8,243 bases of DNA from Treponema sp. (GTDB lineage Bacteria > Spirochaetota > Spirochaetia > Treponematales > Breznakiellaceae), in contig JAIRXN010000044.1 of assembly GCA_031268245.1 (NCBI GenBank), positions 1 through 8,243 of the forward strand, in the 5' to 3' direction. The position numbers and the translations under genes were made by a program. The notes beneath the pieces are model-generated. The model was given only the letters and a program-made list of their open reading frames with translations. It did not search any database and was not told where the DNA came from. The first letter of the stretch is position 1, and every line of letters starts with the position of its first letter. Of this stretch, positions 7,492 through 8,243 are shown in pieces.

Positions 7492-7519
7492 TTAACAATA
7501 CGGGGCTTTGTAGGATAAT
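7492..7519 (+). promoter_or_regulatory. Putative sigma-70 promoter for the TIM-barrel gene
   Basis: TTAACA (7492-7497) and GATAAT (7514-7519) each match five of six consensus positions, with a 16-nt spacer. The leader would be about 40 nt to the ATG at 7567. The -35 box lies only 9 nt upstream of the TTG end of uvrA, so the two divergent genes share this short region. GGATAAT occurs again 17 nt downstream (7530-7536), giving a direct repeat around the likely transcription start. No comparably good promoter for uvrA is visible on the other strand. Confidence 0.5.
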
Positions 7520-7550
7520 CTGAAAGAGCGGATAATGCCGCACATATTAT

Positions 7551-7560
7551 TGGAAAGGAG
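7551..7560 (+). promoter_or_regulatory. Strong ribosome-binding site deciding the start of the TIM-barrel gene
   Basis: GGAAAGGAG ends 6 nt before the ATG at 7567, ideal spacing. It rules out the overlapping out-of-frame ATG at 7562-7564, which is only 1 nt from the motif. Confidence 0.75.
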
Positions 7561-7566
7561 AATGCC

Positions 7567-8243
7567 ATGCTTCCCATCGGACTTCAATTGTATAATGTAC
7601 GTGATGATCTGGCCAAAGACCTGGAAGGAACCTTGAAGAAGGTAGCGGCCATCGGATATCAATATGTAGAGATTGCCGGGCTCTACGGCAAGAAGCCTGA
7701 AGCCTTCAAAGCAGCCCTGGACAAAGCGGGACTGACGGCGGTTTCGGCCCACGTGCCCTACCGGGACATGGTCGCCGATCCCGAAGGGCTTATCGGCGCC
7801 CATATAGCGCTGGGCTGCAAATATATCGTTATCCCCTACCTCCACGATGACGACCGGAGCACAGGCCCCAACTACGAATGGGTCAAGAAGAGCATCGCCA
7901 TCCTGGGGGAAGTCGTAAACAGCAGGAAGGCAATACTCCTCTACCATAACCACGACTTTGAATTCAAAAAATACAAGGGTAAGCTCGCGCTGGACGACCT
8001 CTACGACAGCCTGCCCAAGAACCTGCTTCAGACAGAAATTGATACATGCTGGGCAAACGTGGGAGGCGTCAATCCCTCCGAGTACGTGCTCAAATACTCA
8101 GGCCGCGCCCCGGTGGTGCACCTCAAGGACTTCTACCTCCCCAAAGGCGTCAAGGGAGAAAACATGTACGAACTCATAGGTATTGCCAAAGAAGGAGGGG
8201 GCAAAGCTAAAGGCGGCTTTGAATTCCGCGCGGCCGGAGACGG
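7567..8243 (+). CDS. Sugar phosphate isomerase/epimerase, xylose-isomerase-like TIM barrel (3' end outside window)
   Basis: The visible 225 residues belong to the xylose-isomerase-like TIM-barrel superfamily (COG1082 type, related to IolE and YcjR), metal-dependent cytoplasmic enzymes that isomerise or epimerise sugars. Evidence is the family-style start GLQLYNVRDDL, then GYQYVEIAGLYGK (30-42), SAHVPY (60-65), LGCKYIVIPYL (82-92), YHNHDFEF (126-133), EIDTCWANVGG (157-167) and VVHLKDF (183-189). His127/129, Glu132, Asp159, His185 and Asp188 are candidate metal or substrate ligands by family analogy. The last codons (FEFRAAGD) match the strand that usually precedes the final catalytic Glu, so about 40-60 residues are missing to the right. 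The ATG at 7567-7569 has GGAAAGGAG 6 nt upstream; an ATG at 7562 is out of frame. The substrate cannot be told from sequence. Confidence 0.88.
   Translation, partial: MLPIGLQLYNVRDDLAKDLEGTLKKVAAIGYQYVEIAGLYGKKPEAFKAALDKAGLTAVSAHVPYRDMVADPEGLIGAHIALGCKYIVIPYLHDDDRSTGPNYEWVKKSIAILGEVVNSRKAILLYHNHDFEFKKYKGKLALDDLYDSLPKNLLQTEIDTCWANVGGVNPSEYVLKYSGRAPVVHLKDFYLPKGVKGENMYELIGIAKEGGGKAKGGFEFRAAGD

Noticed and set aside
7492..7953. 153-codon minus-strand open frame
   Set aside because: Antisense to the TIM-barrel gene, which has a strong ribosome-binding site and recognisable family motifs.
1..8243. CRISPR array, tRNA or rRNA genes, toxin-antitoxin or defence system
   Set aside because: I looked for regularly spaced repeats, tRNA-like cloverleaf segments and small paired ORFs on both strands and saw none.

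Overview
The window looks like chromosome of a host-associated spirochaete, most likely a Treponema with balanced GC such as the termite-gut group. This is an inference. It rests on a complete uvrA followed at 2 nt by a very large LptD/OstA-type outer-membrane protein, an order I recall from Treponema pallidum (TP0514-TP0515). The outer-membrane protein also has spirochaete-like traits: no cysteine in the mature chain and long acidic loops.

Layout. Positions 1-337 (minus) hold the start of a GH29 alpha-L-fucosidase-like gene in which the first ~55 residues run directly and in frame into the C-terminal beta-domain, so the catalytic barrel is gone. The gene still has a good Shine-Dalgarno sequence and a TTGACA promoter overlapped by a 9-bp inverted repeat. 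Positions 455-805 carry no intact gene. They contain the tail of a decayed IS30-family transposase, broken by a frameshift, and a weak terminator candidate for the gene to the right. Positions 806-4585 (minus) encode the LptD-like protein and 4588-7482 (minus) encode UvrA. The two genes are almost certainly co-transcribed, with uvrA first. A short divergent intergenic region (7483-7566) follows. The window ends inside a plus-strand gene for a sugar-phosphate isomerase/epimerase of the xylose-isomerase-like TIM-barrel family.

How the parts relate. The uvrA-lptD pair is a conserved housekeeping block: nucleotide excision repair, then outer-membrane assembly. It is flanked by accessory carbohydrate genes. 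The left flank is eroding, with an IS remnant next to a gutted glycosidase. The right flank carries an apparently healthy sugar-isomerase gene with its own promoter. I do not see a new multi-gene system. The points most worth checking are the in-frame fucosidase deletion, the IS30 relic, and several unusual architectural features of the LptD-like protein.
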